From positions 3,653,586 to 3,717,585 of the forward strand of contig JARUPZ010000007.1 of assembly GCA_031213475.1 (NCBI GenBank): 64,000 nucleotides of DNA. The letters run 5' to 3'. The number at the start of each line of letters is the position of its first letter. Positions within the stretch are counted from its first letter, which is position 1. The stretch comes from Nereocystis luetkeana (Eukaryota; Sar; Phaeophyceae; Laminariales; Laminariaceae). The notes under the pieces were generated by a model, which worked only from the letters and a program-made list of their open reading frames with translations, made no database searches and was not told the origin of the DNA. Both the position numbers and the translations under genes were made by a program. Below are positions 23,701 to 34,200 of this stretch, piece after piece.

Positions 23701-26700
23701 TACGGTGTTAAAAATAATCGCACACACTTATATATGGTGTCGAACCCGAGCGCAGCATTTTGGGCTGGAACGCTCGGGGCGCGCTTGCTGTCCTTTTGTT
23801 GTGTGTTTCGAGCCCTTGCGGAGCTTTACACCAAGTGTGCATGTCGTAGCAAGCGCGAATCCAGAGCGTTTCATACTAGAAATAAGTGAAACGACCTATT
23901 GAAACATTTTCGTTCCTTTGCCATATTTTTTTCCAACTCCGATTTCAAGTAATTTGCCCATAACAAACGCGAGTGCAACTCTAAAAGAGTCATCAGACGC
24001 TGGCAGACCCTCCGCCACCAAAGCGGGGCGCAATCATTGTCCGTCCCTGGAACGATGCCAGCCCTCAGCGCGCTTCCAATCCGCTCCCGTTTTATTTCGA
24101 CGAGCAGGAGGCAATGATGGAGGGCGTGTCCGTGTGTCGGCCCGGCGCCTGCCTGACGGAGATCGGGAGCGCGATCCATGCGGTCGCCGACCAGTACGGT
24201 TTCGACACGGTGCGAAAGTGAGAGCGCAATTCACAACAACAACAACAACAACAACAACGACGACGACGACAACGAAAAAACAATACAACAAAAAAACGGA
24301 ACTCTGACAACAACGAGGCCTCTTTCTGTTGCTGGCGTACAACTCCATCGTAGATAGCTCCGTATTTGCTGTAGCTGTAGCTGTAGCTGTAGCTGTAGCT
24401 GTAGCTGGGCCTGTGCTAGATGTAGCTGTAGATGTAGCCGCATGTGTATCTCTAGCTCTAGCCGGGCCTGTGGATACAGCAGTACCTCTCTCGATGGCCG
24501 TCTTCGAAAGCTCACCTACGAGCACAGGAGGAGCAGCACCACACCAAATCTTTCGCTGTGTCGCCCTTCGCAGCACGCGAAAAGCCGCGCCCCCGCTGAA
24601 CGCAGAAACAAGAGTTCACTTGCAATATGCACCCCGCCTGTCAACCCGACCACACACCCCATCCCCAGAGTCCCCGCGGTCGACATCGCCTCTTGCACCA
24701 CGCGGATTCCCCTTCAGTAAAACGCAGAGTTTGGAGTTCGCTTGCGCAATGTGTATGGTGTATGTATCCCGCCTGTCAGCCCGACCACCCGCCCCGTCGT
24801 GCTCCGGGTCCTCGCGCTCGACATCGCCTCTCGCAGCACGCGGAAACCCTCGCCGTAGAGCACGGAGTTGCGTGCTTTCGGTTGCATTTTATTCCCCGCC
24901 TGTCGCAAAAACGACCCGCCCCATCGTGCTCGGTTTCCCCACACGCCTGGCGCCGCCCGCATTAACATCGTGCTCGAAAATGGACCTTCTCTCTTTTTCG
25001 TCTCCGGGGAAGGTACTGCGGGCACGGAGTGGGATCGAGCTTCCACATGCTGCCCTTCGTCGAGCACTTCCGCAACAAGGTGGGGGGTTCGTGCAGAGGG
25101 GGAGAGGAGTGCACTTGATAGCATCTATGGCCGTAGCCGAGGGGGGGGGGAAGGGGGGGGGGGGGGGTATGAAAGGGGAATAGGGCAACGTGGCGGAGGC
25201 TATGGCCGGTCGCTTGGTTTGCCTGCGGTGCTATCCTGGAACAGGTCCGCATCCCTTTTTTGTAAGCGGCTCGAAGGGCTCCAGCTCGGGTGGTGTGGTA
25301 CGCGGCAGAGATTGCCGCCTTCCTGGTCGTCGGCGCCTGCGACCTCGTTGGGTGTGGCACAGCATGCCGCGATCAGCCGATCTGCGAGAAATATTCCCTC
25401 CCAACGAAACGAGACGAAAAGGACGGCCTTTTCCGTCCGTTGTGCTGTTGTTTTCGCGAGGCCAATGGAAGCTAACACCTCGTGCTGACGGTAGGATAAC
25501 ACGAGGGCGAGGGCGGGACGTGTGGCCACCTCGATTTGTGACGGTTCCAACCAAACCCATGCGTGGTCTGTCCTTCAGACAAGAGTGTGCAAGCTCGGAA
25601 CCGATCACCCACCTCCCGAAAGAACAAGCAATCGTCTTTACTCGACAAGGTGTTAATAGTTCATCTTCTATTGCGGGGGACCATAGTAAATAGGACCTAC
25701 GGTACTCCCAAAAACCTATATATTTACCTGTTTTTACTAACAATATTTGGTGTTATTTACTATGGTTCCCCGTAATAAGGATATCAAGTTGTGTGAAATA
25801 CCAGGTACACATTTTTTTGCCTTTTCATTTCTATACTCGTAGTATCGGGTCTTCTGGCTCATGAACGAGATGAGATACCGCCCAAGAAATATCTGAATCG
25901 ACTCTATAAGTTGAAGTGTATGGCAACATGTTTTTTCAGATATGATTCCAGGTATGGTATACCGCAAGTATACCAGGTGTGTACTATTCATATTGGTACT
26001 TTATGTTTCTGGTTTTGGCATCCCGGTTAGTTTCACACCAGGTACTCGAATTGAAAACGTTTCGTTAAGAAAAACACTACCGTGTAGGGAAAATGAAGCA
26101 AACCCTCCCTAGAACTCTTCCAGACTTATCAAATATTCGGCGTATACGTTTCGTTGTTTGGCATTACGTAGAAACGTCAAGCCTGCGATGTACCTGGAGA
26201 CCTCATACTTTGTTCCGTATTTTTCATATTTTTCCGTCTAATTTTGCTATTTTATGCGAGTACCCGAAGTAGATTTCAATTGAACCTTATGCTGGTACCA
26301 GCTACCTTATCATTGTTCACAAGGAGTGAAAGGGTAGAGAGCGCGGGCTTTCACCTACTATATATAAACGAATACTATGTTATTTTAACGATTTTCATTG
26401 ATGTACTATTACGGGGGACCATAGTAAATACCAGGTAGGACCTATGGTGCACACAAAGACCTACCCTGGTATATATTTACCTAATTCCTGGAACAATATT
26501 TGGTCCTTTATACTATGGTCCCTCGTAACAACCACCTCTTGGCCAGGGGTACGGTCTCTATGGATGTTACATGGCCACCTTTACATTGACACCCCTTAGT
26601 ATCATCAATACGGAAAACTCTGGCATCTGTTTTTGAAGCTGCTACGGCTGCACCCCTCCCCGCCCCTACCTCCCTCCCTCCCGGCTCTCTCTCTCCATGT

Positions 26701-26907
26701 ACGCCGCAGAACCGACTGGAATTGGTGCCCGGCATGACCTTCACCATAGAACCCATCTTCACCGAAGGTTCGGAAGCGACGACGACGTGGTCGGATGGGT
26801 GGACGGTTCAGACGAGAGATGGAGGGCGGTCAGCGCAGTTCGAGCACGTGGTGCTGATCACGGACGAGGGGCATGAGGTGCTTACCGTCCCGACGAGAAA
26901 AAAATGA
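13651..26907 (+). CDS. MAP1D: Type 1 methionine aminopeptidase, organellar form (7 exons)
   Basis: Removes the initiator methionine from new proteins; the N-terminal leader suggests action in mitochondria. Exons: 13651-14259, 17612-17803, 20567-20671, 23222-23302, 24108-24217, 25013-25079, 26710-26907, predicting 453 aa. Residues 1-203 hold a leader poor in acidic residues, poly-Q and poly-H, then [18 protein letters not shown], typical of organellar members. The catalytic domain follows ([56 protein letters not shown]). All five metal ligands are present: D296, D307, H370, E402, E433; H279 and H377 are also kept. An in-frame stop at 13630-13632 supports the ATG at 13651. Junction phases agree throughout. 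Donors are GT except intron 3, which begins GC. No bipartite plastid leader was seen. The model is inferred and has no transcript support. Confidence 0.9.
14260..17611 (+). other. Aminopeptidase intron 1 (3.35 kb)
   Basis: GTGAGT donor and CAG-type acceptor after a C-rich tract (17571-17589). A 244-codon + frame at 16481-17215 is the longest in the window but shows no recognised domain. I see no dense MITE cluster here. Confidence 0.7.
17612..17803 (+). CDS. MAP1D: Aminopeptidase exon 2
   Basis: 64 codons, from [16 protein letters not shown] to YHGFPK, aligning to the start of the pita-bread fold. Acceptor ACAG, donor AAG then GTACGA; phase 0 on both sides. Confidence 0.9.
18733..18815. mobile_element. 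MITE-3 (Stowaway-like) copy
   Basis: GGGCGGAAATATAAAAGCCG on the left is mirrored by GCGGTCTTTATATTTACGCCC on the right, around a core of about 40 bp with GACATCAATATGGACACC. Confidence 0.65.
19369..19610 (+). repeat. 42-bp tandem repeat interrupted by a MITE-2
   Basis: The unit containing GTTCACATGAACCCGTTCTT occurs twice almost perfectly and a third time diverged. The third unit breaks off at a MITE-2 (19483-19553), after which a further unit-like CGTTCATATGAGTCC continues. Confidence 0.7.
19483..19553. mobile_element. MITE-2 copy 8, internally shortened (71 bp)
   Basis: The ends CTCTTCTAGAACTGCAGTCC and GGACTGCAGTCCTAAAAGG are kept, but about 20 bp of the central spacer is missing relative to full copies. 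Confidence 0.8.
20384..20481. mobile_element. MITE-1 copy f, just upstream of exon 3
   Basis: A 98-bp copy with TA on both sides (20382-20383, 20482-20483). It ends 85 nt before the exon 3 acceptor, so the hairpin lies close to the likely branch-point region. Confidence 0.9.
20567..20671 (+). CDS. MAP1D: Aminopeptidase exon 3
   Basis: 35 codons, [17 protein letters not shown] to SFDVSVFLK, holding H279 and the first metal ligand D296. Acceptor ACAG. The 3' boundary is set by homology: the next family residues are GFHGD, and the only fitting junction uses a GC donor (AAG then GCGAGA). Confidence 0.85.
20738..20812 (+). repeat. (TTGCTG)n-like microsatellite
   Basis: An imperfect run of GTT and GCT triplets beginning about 65 bp after exon 3. 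Part of the wider CTG/CAG richness of the window. Confidence 0.85.
21139..21237. mobile_element. MITE-1 copy g, 99 bp
   Basis: Full inverted-repeat ends with flanking TA (21137-21138, 21238-21239). Confidence 0.9.
21658..21740. mobile_element. MITE-3 (Stowaway-like) copy
   Basis: CCCTCTGTTCCTAAATATAA on the left is mirrored by CCCTATATTCAGGGTCAGAG on the right. The left tip is very close to the plant Stowaway consensus. Confidence 0.75.
21752..21842. mobile_element. MITE-2 copy 9, 91 bp
   Basis: Near-perfect hairpin with ATCCTTTTAGAACCGCAGTC and its mirror. TA on the left (21750-21751); right tip changed to TC. Confidence 0.9.
21981..22476 (+). repeat. R1 interspersed repeat, copy a, with CTG scar
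   Basis: About 496 bp, matching 39876-40360 and 49217-49701 over its length (for example CGTAGTCGTATGACCATAGA, CTTACCATAAACACTAC, ending near ACGCCAACCCGACCTA). This copy alone has CTGTA gained at a TA (22305-22309). Unclassified; not obviously coding. Confidence 0.8.
22578..22676. mobile_element. MITE-1 copy h, 99 bp
   Basis: Full copy with TA duplicated at 22576-22577 and 22677-22678. Confidence 0.92.
22709..22735. mobile_element. MITE-2 fragment
   Basis: Matches only the start of the right half of the family (ATTCCAAGTAGTTTGTCC). Another such piece lies at about 23118-23147. Confidence 0.5.
22840..23095 (+). repeat. Imperfect tandem duplication with C-rich tracts
   Basis: Two units of about 130-150 bp, each with CACAG or CACAGGGAGG, a long C-rich run, CCCGCG, a GTGTGAAT or GTGTACG segment and TTTTGTAAC. 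Confidence 0.6.
23222..23302 (+). CDS. MAP1D: Aminopeptidase exon 4
   Basis: 27 codons, [16 protein letters not shown] and onwards, with the second metal ligand D307. The acceptor CCGAAG is weak. Donor CAG then GTATTT; phase 0. Confidence 0.85.
23303..24107 (+). other. Aminopeptidase intron 4 (805 bp)
   Basis: GTATTT to GAGCAG. Holds a degenerate MITE-2 right half (about 23933-23990) and otherwise nothing recognised. Confidence 0.7.
24108..24217 (+). CDS. MAP1D: Aminopeptidase exon 5
   Basis: 36 codons plus two bases, [20 protein letters not shown] to DTVR, matching the helical segment between the second and third metal ligands. Donor GTGAGA splits a lysine codon (phase 2), completed by exon 6. 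Confidence 0.9.
24369..24407 (+). repeat. (GTAGCT)n microsatellite
   Basis: About six tandem GTAGCT units, followed by diverged copies to about 24475. Confidence 0.85.
24600..24960 (+). repeat. Degenerate tandem repeat of about 130 bp
   Basis: Three diverged units share CGCCTGTCA then CCCGACCACNCGCCCC-like sequence and CGACATCGCCTCT-like sequence, at about 24640, 24765 and 24895. Confidence 0.55.
25013..25079 (+). CDS. MAP1D: Aminopeptidase exon 6
   Basis: One base completing a lysine codon, then 22 codons: [15 protein letters not shown] to RNK, with metal ligand H370 and substrate-contact H377. Donor GTGGGG. Confidence 0.9.
25674..25772. mobile_element. MITE-1 copy i, 99 bp
   Basis: Full copy; left dinucleotide changed to TG, right TA intact. 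Confidence 0.9.
26412..26525. mobile_element. MITE-1 copy j, with two TA micro-insertions
   Basis: 114 bp, the 99-bp family length plus CCAGGTA (26431-26437) and CCCTGGTA (26464-26471), each gained at a TA. Flanking TA is present. Confidence 0.92.
26710..26907 (+). CDS. MAP1D: Aminopeptidase exon 7 (terminal)
   Basis: 65 codons plus [20 protein letters not shown], then [12 protein letters not shown], then [14 protein letters not shown], ending TVPTRKK. It contains the last two metal ligands, E402 and E433, and ends at the usual family C-terminus. Confidence 0.92.
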   Translation, partial: NRLELVPGMTFTIEPIFTEGSEATTTWSDGWTVQTRDGGRSAQFEHVVLITDEGHEVLTVPTRKK

Positions 26908-29281
26908 CGCCGTCGTTGCTGCCGCCACCGCCGCCGATGCCCTACCGGACCTAGGACCCGTTCTACGATAGAGGTAGCACATTTCCGCTATTTTGTTCCT
27001 GAAAGACGGGGTTCCTTGAGCTCGTCGGAATGCCAATCTTGACTTCGAAAAAAAACGTTTTGTAGACTTGGGCCATGGGATTATTCGCCGCGATGCATTT
27101 AGATTTTTACTGGAGTCAGTTTTCGGAGGAGGTATGGAGCTCCTTAAGTGAGGAGCCTCAGAAAAATTAGGGTGAAGCTCTATCGTAGAACGCCTCCTAG
27201 ACGCTGCTCTTTCTGTGGTTTTTTCCTTTGGCCTTTGGCTTTTTCTGTTTTTTTCGTTGGGGCTTTTCCGCGGAAGGGGGTGTTGTTGCCATACATGTGT
27301 CACTGTCGCTGGAGGTGGTGTTGGTGTTGGTGTTGTTTCTTTTAGAATGTTCGACTTTTTTGTTTTAAGGTCTTGAAGGTTTTGTGCGGTGCAAGTTGAC
27401 GACTGACGTCGTCCGCATCTTGTAAGCTTCTCGCCACTGCGGTGACGTTTCGGGGACATACCACTTGGAAATAGAGTTCGACGTTTTCTGCAGTGAGGGA
27501 TGGGGTTCGTCTGCATGTCTTTGTTGAGTTTGCTCGCTAGGAGCCTCCCGCCGCAGGATACCAGGTAGCAGTTACGCCCATGAATGATGAGGAGATATGT
27601 ACATGGCGTGCGCCGCGTTTTCCGTCACTCCTATCTGAATTTAGTTTTTTTTTATTAAAATCTGAATAATAGAGACACAAGTTAGAGTGGCGAGATACAT
27701 ATGATAGGAGTATCATTTGCCCGACTCCTTTTTTTCTAACCGAGTTTGGTGCCAACAAATCATCTTTTGGCTTTCACAGGGTGGAGATTCAGTCGTTTTG
27801 GTCGCGAGACTCGTGGCGAGACACCCCCAGACGTGGCTGCCAGCAGCGATTGCCGCACAGCAGTATTTTTTGCTTTTTTCGTCAAGCATCACCGTTGTTG
27901 GTGATGTTGGTTGGGTGAAGGTTGTTAACCTCTTTTGCAACTACACCCACGTGTAGGGGGACGAGCTATTACGGGGGACCATAGTTAATAGGACCAAATA
28001 TTGTTGGAAAAAATAGCGAAATGTATAGGTTTTTGTGTGTACCGTAGGTCCTATTAACTATGGTCCCCCGTAATAGTTGATATTTGAGTCGTACGGTTGT
28101 TTCGCGGCACTACTGTAATATTAATAATATTTATATGAATAGTAGTCGTAAAAGAGGAGTGATCGTGCAAGGGGTCAGCATCGCTGAAACACGCCCGCCC
28201 ACAGGCAGCGCACTTACTTGAGAGATACATTTTGGGCGTGTATTGAGCAAGGTAGCTTTAGTTTGTGTCGTGACAGACAGGCAGAGAGGCAAAAGCGCGG
28301 CTGTGCGCGATGTTCCCAGCAGCAAGCATCCGCATCCTTTTTTATCCGCCTGTTTGGCGTTGGTGTCACGTTATGTTGGCTCATATACCACCCATCCCAG
28401 CACTGCAGAGGCGTGGGTTACCAACAGACAGAGGAAGCGGATGTAGCACCAAATGTCGAGTAGAAGCTTCAATTTCACAGTGTTGCACGCGGGGAGAAAT
28501 TACCAATGCCGAACAGAGGTCATGATTGATTGAGTATCGCCGTACGAGCACGAAACACGACAAGTTGACAATACTGTACACTTGAACAAGTTGATCCTTA
28601 CTGCCGTACAGAAGCTGACACTGCCGCACAATCTTGAGCAATTCAGCTCCTCGGGGGGGTGCCGCAACATTAGCTCCGAGCTGTTCCGCCACGTATGGCA
28701 TGCTCCACATGTACACGTAGATGCATAAACCGTTTTCCTTTCGCTGGCCACCTTTCGTTTTTTGGGCTACGAGTATATCTTCAATATTTCAACGGCTGGT
28801 GAAGGCTGATGGGCCTAGTTTTTTTTCCTGCTGCACAAAATATCATCCGATTTGTACCTTGCGTCACCCCACGTCAGGACACCTCCGAAGCGAAACTTTG
28901 TATGCACTCGTAGGGATATTTTAGTCTACGCTGCTACGAGGTATGTGGTCGTCAGGGGATATCCGGGATACATCCCCGGGTTTCCTACAGTAGGTGTATA
29001 CGGATCTTGGGGTGTTATTGACGGATGGATGTTGCTACTTGCTGAAGAACTACAGCACATACAGTAACATTACAGCTTTACGTGACGGGAAAAGGCGCGG
29101 TGGCGCGGGCATTATTGTTTTCCACAACCCAAACCAACAGAAAACAGGGCCAATAAAAACGGTTGTCGTGCCGTTATTCCCCCAGTGTACGCCTTTTGGT
29201 TTTGGTTGGGCGGTCGCACGACGCACTTTCGAGTTCGCTAATAATATCCAGGTCCTGGAGCACCAGTAAAAGTTGCTATTA
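26908..29281. other. Intergenic stretch after the aminopeptidase gene
   Basis: No gene recognised. A 228-codon minus-strand frame (26830-27516) overlaps the last exon and is basic and proline-rich without known motifs. One MITE-1 (27972-28070) is present. Confidence 0.45.
27972..28070. mobile_element. MITE-1 copy k, 99 bp
   Basis: Full copy with TA on both sides (27970-27971, 28071-28072). Confidence 0.92.
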
Positions 29282-29379
29282 CGGGGGACCATAGTAAATA
29301 AGACCTACGGTACACACAAAAACCTATATATCCCTCTATTTTTGCTAACAATATTTGGTCCTATTTAGTCAGTCCCCCG
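29282..29379. mobile_element. MITE-1 copy l, 98 bp
   Basis: Left end perfect; right end diverged (TTTAGTCAGTCCCCCG). TA on both sides. Confidence 0.9.
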
Positions 29380-29582
29380 TAATATTATTATTATTTTGCT
29401 TGCCATCCGACAATGTGATGTGTTGTTCTAATAAACGACTACATAACAGAAAGTGAAGAACTCTCCAGAACAAAAGCGCGGCAGTATCCTACGACAAATC
29501 AGAGCTGATGTGACGCTCATGAAGACTACGACGACCAACATCCCTCCATCTCGTCCACCAAAAAACGACCACTCCCCTCCTT

Positions 29583-30270
29583 AAGCACCCCCGAAGAAGC
29601 ATCTACCAAAACCCGCTGTCCATAAAAATGGCTGGTTTATTACTGCTACGCGCATGTTTCAACGCGCAGAAGGTCGTGCGGTGTTGCTGGTCTACAATGC
29701 TATCGGTATAGTGCCTAGGAGAGAGTCCCTGCCGTCTTGCTCTTCCTGCGGCTCTTCTTCCTTATTCTCCGCAACCCTTCCCCCCACATACCTTTACAGT
29801 TACTTCTCGTACCCCTAACCCTGCCACCTCCGACCGCAAGGGCCCAGTCCTCCTTCCTAAGCACCCCCGAACAAGCATCTACCAAACACCCGCTATCCAT
29901 CGAAGTGGCTGGTTTTAATACTGCTACACGCATGTTTCAACGCGCAGAAGGTCGCGCGGTGTGTTGCTGGTCTACACTGCTATCGGTAGTACCTATGAGA
30001 GAGTCCCTGCCGTCTCGCTCTCTCTGTAGCTTTTCTACCTCCTCCAACCCTTCCCCACACACACTATTACTACTCTTACTTCTCGTACTCCTGACCCTGC
30101 CACCTCCAACCGCAAGAGCCCAGTCCCCCCCCCCAAGCACTCCCGAAGAAGCATCCACCAAAAACCCGCTGTCCATAAAAATGGCTGGTTTATTACTGCT
30201 ACGCGCATGTTTCAACGCGCAGAAGGTCGTGCGGTGTTGCTGGTCTACACTGCTATCGGTAGTGCTATTT
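29583..30270 (+). repeat. 276-bp tandem triplication
   Basis: The AAGCACCCCCGAAGAAGCAT start recurs at 29583, 29859 and 30135, a period of exactly 276 bp. The third unit is cut short near 30270. As 276 is a multiple of three, a + frame (29737-30309) repeats LTLPPPTARAQS and CCWSTLLSVV, but no family is recognised. Confidence 0.85.
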
Positions 30271-30308
30271 TACCAGTCATATTTATTTGGTCCTGGTCAC
30301 TATTATTA

Positions 30309-30422
30309 AGGGGGACATACGAGTTAATAGGACCGATCGATGGAATTACACATAAAAACTTTATATTTTTTACGTATTAATTTTTACTAACCATATTTGA
30401 TCCTATTAACTATGGCCCCCCG
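30309..30422. mobile_element. MITE-1 copy m, diverged
   Basis: 114 bp with several small gains in the interior (CATACGAG, ACGTATTAA regions). The right end is good, the left end starts A instead of C. Confidence 0.8.
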
Positions 30423-31102
30423 TAATACTACAGTACTACTACGAGTACTCACTGCTGTGTTCGCCCGTATGATACAATAACAGAGAAATAAAAACTCTGT
30501 GGCCGCAAAACCACGAGGATACTGACTAATTAATCGTACGTACAGCAGCAGTAAGATACTTTTTACACAAGATGTTACAATCTCTCATCATCATGCAGCA
30601 GCGAGGTAGATGAAGATCAGATATATGCTACCGGTACACAGTAGTGCTACACAGATTTATCCCCTCGTAACGTGTTGATGCTCTTTCTTGCTGTGAAACA
30701 ACGGAAGTATAAAGGGAAACGGGGGACACCTGGGAGCAAGTGAGATAGAAATCTACTCATCATTCGACCGAAGATCAAGATTCAGCAGACGAAAAACACG
30801 CTATAAAAGTCGAAACCCGGGGACGTGAAAATCTCGCCGCACCCGCTAAAACGACCAAGCCACCGGCCAAGCTGCCAAGCTCCACTCTTTGAACATAGCG
30901 CCTAGCGCCGACTAGACGACTACTACTGCTGTGGCTGTTGTGCTGCATATGTCTCAGAGATAAATAGTCTCCTTTGCCTCAAGTGCCAGCTTTGATCCTG
31001 CTCGTTCGTCTCCGTGAGGGGTGTTTCTAGTCGGTGCTGCTGCTTGCAGCGCGCTGTGCTTCCGCTTCTGCTGCTGTTGCTGCTGCTGCTGCTGGGCCTA
31101 CG
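30423..31102 (+). other. Upstream region of the SR/RGG gene
   Basis: No other gene seen. Two TATA-like sites (30706-30711 and 30802-30809) precede the first ATG by about 400 and 300 bp. A CTG-rich run lies directly before the ATG. Confidence 0.5.
30802..30809 (+). promoter_or_regulatory. Candidate TATA box
   Basis: TATAAAAG, the canonical core, about 300 bp before the ATG at 31103, in line with a 5' leader of roughly 270 nt. No transcript data. Confidence 0.4.
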
Positions 31103-31207
31103 ATGTCGAGGCGATCGGGCTTCACGGATGCCGAGCTAGCAGCTGCGGCGTGGAGGAGGAACATGAAAATGAAGGGGAGCATGCAGGAGGAGGAGGAGGA
31201 GGCTGAG
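31103..31207 (+). CDS. SR/RGG gene exon 1
   Basis: 35 codons from ATG, MSRRSGFTDAELAAAAWRR to EEEEEAE, then donor GTGGGT (phase 0). Matches the phase of exon 2. Confidence 0.6.
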
Positions 31208-34200
31208 GTGGGTGAACTTGGGTAGGCGTCAGTCTTGAAGAATACCGATGAACACGAGCTCAAAACAGCAGTACAACACCTGGTTGCCTGGTTGGGACTG
31301 CGGTATGTACTGCTGTACTTGCATCTCCAGCGTACGTACAGAGTACATTTCGCAACTTCTTGAAATAGTATGGCTAAAGTTGGCTTCGCGAGGACGCTGA
31401 ACACAGCCACAAGCGTGCTCCAAGCTGCTGGCGTTCGCTTGGCAGGCCCATGTTTGGGGCATTGAAAGCGCCCATAGTTCTGTTGATCGTCGATCGCGTG
31501 CTTGCCATTTGCCAGCGTGTCAAGGAAAAGTGGAAGAGTACGTGGTACCTATGGGTACTGGGCATGTTTGGGTTGACGCAGAGAGCAGTTCGAACCTTTA
31601 CACACGGCACTCCACGTACACTCTACTGCTTCTGTACTTGCAGGATGCTACAGAGTAGAATGGGTGAGTGGAGACTCCAAACAGCATTATTAATACGAGC
31701 CTGGTATTAATATTAATAGTACTCAAGGAGATGGGTGCCTCCTCAGTCCTACCAGGCTGCCTGGTACCTGGATTAAATAATAGAACGCGAAAAACATTCA
31801 ACATGCAACCGCCTTTCTTATAGTAGTGCAAAGCAGCAACCGAGCAACCACGACCACGAACAACAACCAGCAACAACAACTCGTCGTATTCCTACGTAGC
31901 TCCGTGCTGCGGATGAACGCTATCATGATTGGTAGGCTACCCCATTGACCACCTTCCCGCCAAGCTGTCGCCTCGGAATTGATTCCGCGGGCGGCGTCAA
32001 CGACAACTCAGCATAAAAATACGACGTATGTACACTATTTATGTACACCCTGGTTTTGGCACATCCCTGGTATCAGTACATCAGTACCCCCCCCTCCCTG
32101 TACTGCTGTGCTTGCTTTATTCGTGAATTGTTCCTTTATTCGTCGCTTGTGCCACACCTCGGGACTGAGCTACGCAGGGAAGCCGTAAAGAAGGGTCAAT
32201 GTGTATCCGTTTATTCCGAACGTTTAACATGGTAAATTGACGGGATGGCAGCGACAGTAAAACCGTAAAAAGACCGGGTCGGTAATTCCACAGTGATTTT
32301 TCTTCCCGTCATTCCGTCCCATCTCGTCCCGTCAAGAAGCGCAAGCAGCGCCCGACATTCCAAGTTTCTCGGCCCGATCAAGAAGCTCTTTTTTTTTTAT
32401 CATCACTTGTACTTTCCCGTTGGAGGTTTTACCCTCTCAGCGGTCTTCTGGACAAGCCGTGGTCACAGGTGTCGTCCCTCCTCCCCCCCGGTACCTGCCT
32501 TCGTTTTTCTCACGCTTAACCCTTTTAGGACTCCTGTCCCGCTTTGGGGACACACTACTCAAATTCCAAGTAATTTGTCCCCAATTGTCCCCAAAAGGAG
32601 ACTGCGGTCCTAAAAGGGATAAGGTTTAGCATTCGCACTGCTCGTCGATTTTCACCGAATGTTGCTGACCCATACTCTCGCGCTTTCCGCTAATCTTTTT
32701 TTCATGCCAGAAAAAGTCCCTGCGAGTACAAATATGCACTCGGTAAGACCCGAACCCTCGAAATTTATCGTACGTATTAATAGTAGGCACACGGACCACC
32801 TTACCAAGCCACCTGGGACGCCGGCATACTCTGGGTCCAAGCGGCTTTTGCTCCACCCAGAGTATACTGAAAACACATAGAGAGTCAGCTGCTGTGACTG
32901 CAAAGACCCTGATTGAGTAAACGGTCGGTCGCCTGTTGAGCATATGTTTCGAGGTTGGACTCCGTTGTCCCTCCCATTCAGGCTTTCCGGCCTCTTCCCG
33001 TCATTAACAGTATCTTTCCCGCCCCTTCCCGGCCGAAATTCTCACCTTCCCTGCTTCATTTCCCGTCAAAATCAACAAATATAAGACGTAAATATTTCCG
33101 TCACCTCCCGTCAAAATCCCATCCTCTTTTCCCATCCCTTCCCGTCAAAAAAATATTTTCCCGCCGAAATATTACCGCCCCTTCCCGTCAAGGTAATAAG
33201 TATCTCCCTACCATCCCTTCTCGTCAAGTTTTTATTTCCCGTCCGGAGGCGCCATCCCGTCCCGTCAAGAAAATATATCCCGCCTTCCCGTCCCATCCCT
33301 TCACGTCAAAGTTGATGGCCTCAAAATTGCCGTCCCGTCCCGCCCCGCCCTGATTTTGTTCCCGTCAAACTACCCGAATTCTTCCCGTCTCGTCCCGTCA
33401 CGAGTTTTTGTTGCCACGTTAAACCTTGGGTTTATTCGCCGTTTGCCCGCCAAAAAAAAAACCGCCATGCAGCTGTTTATTTACTTTGGATAGCAGCGCA
33501 ATTTGTGTGTGCTATGGGTGCGATTTTGGCATCGTTGGAGTTGAGGATTCTGAGCCAACCAAAGCCAAAGTATTGCATATGTTGCCGAGCAAAGCAAGGC
33601 CCAAGCCAAGAGGGGTGGAGGAACGCCTAGCCGAATTAGGCCACGCCGCGGCCCGGAGGGTGCCTGCCTCTCTCTCTCTCTCCCCCCTCTCCCCCCCCCC
33701 CCCCTCTGTTGCCTCCTATTGGTAGACCAATGATGAACAAAGGCAACCATTTTCGTTGTGACTTCCCCCCTGCTTTCGGAGAAAATGGGCTGGAAAACCC
33801 ACGCGGTATGCCGTTTCAGGTGCTAATGTGAAAAATAACAACGAAAGTCGATTATCGGTTATTGCTGGGTTTTTTCTTTTTTTAGGTTTTTACCGGTACC
33901 CGACTATTTCCGTGAAATCAAATGCTGTTCCCCCCCCCCCCCAGCATCCCCGACCACGATCATCTCCAGACACCGCCTTCTATCGCTCGCATAGGTATCG
34001 CATTATATCATTATTATACAATATAATCATTCATCTTCCCGCTTCTCCCATCGCCCCCAACCTCGACCTCCTCGAAACATCATATCATATCCTAGCATAT
34101 CATATCCTAGCATATCCTGGCACATGATATCATATGATATCGTTCGTGGTATCATATCATGTCATTTCATTTCATTCCATGTCACGTTGTGTCGTATGTG

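Larger units (their letters stand above)
24218..25012 (+). other. Aminopeptidase intron 5 (795 bp)
   Basis: GTGAGA to GGGAAG. Contains (AAC)n (24235-24270), a (GTAGCT)n run (24369-24407) and a degenerate duplication of about 130 bp (24600-24960) with shared GCCTGTCAACCCGACCAC-like segments. Confidence 0.7.
25080..26709 (+). other. Aminopeptidase intron 6 (1.63 kb)
   Basis: GTGGGG to CGCAG. Holds two MITE-1 copies (25674 and 26412); the second ends 184 nt before exon 7. A G-rich run lies at 25140-25167. A GC-rich part at 25180-25640 is open in several frames but shows no known domain. Confidence 0.7.

Noticed and set aside
26830-27516. 228-codon minus-strand open frame
   Set aside because: Overlaps the confirmed last exon of the aminopeptidase gene in antisense and is basic, proline-rich and motif-free; likely a by-product.
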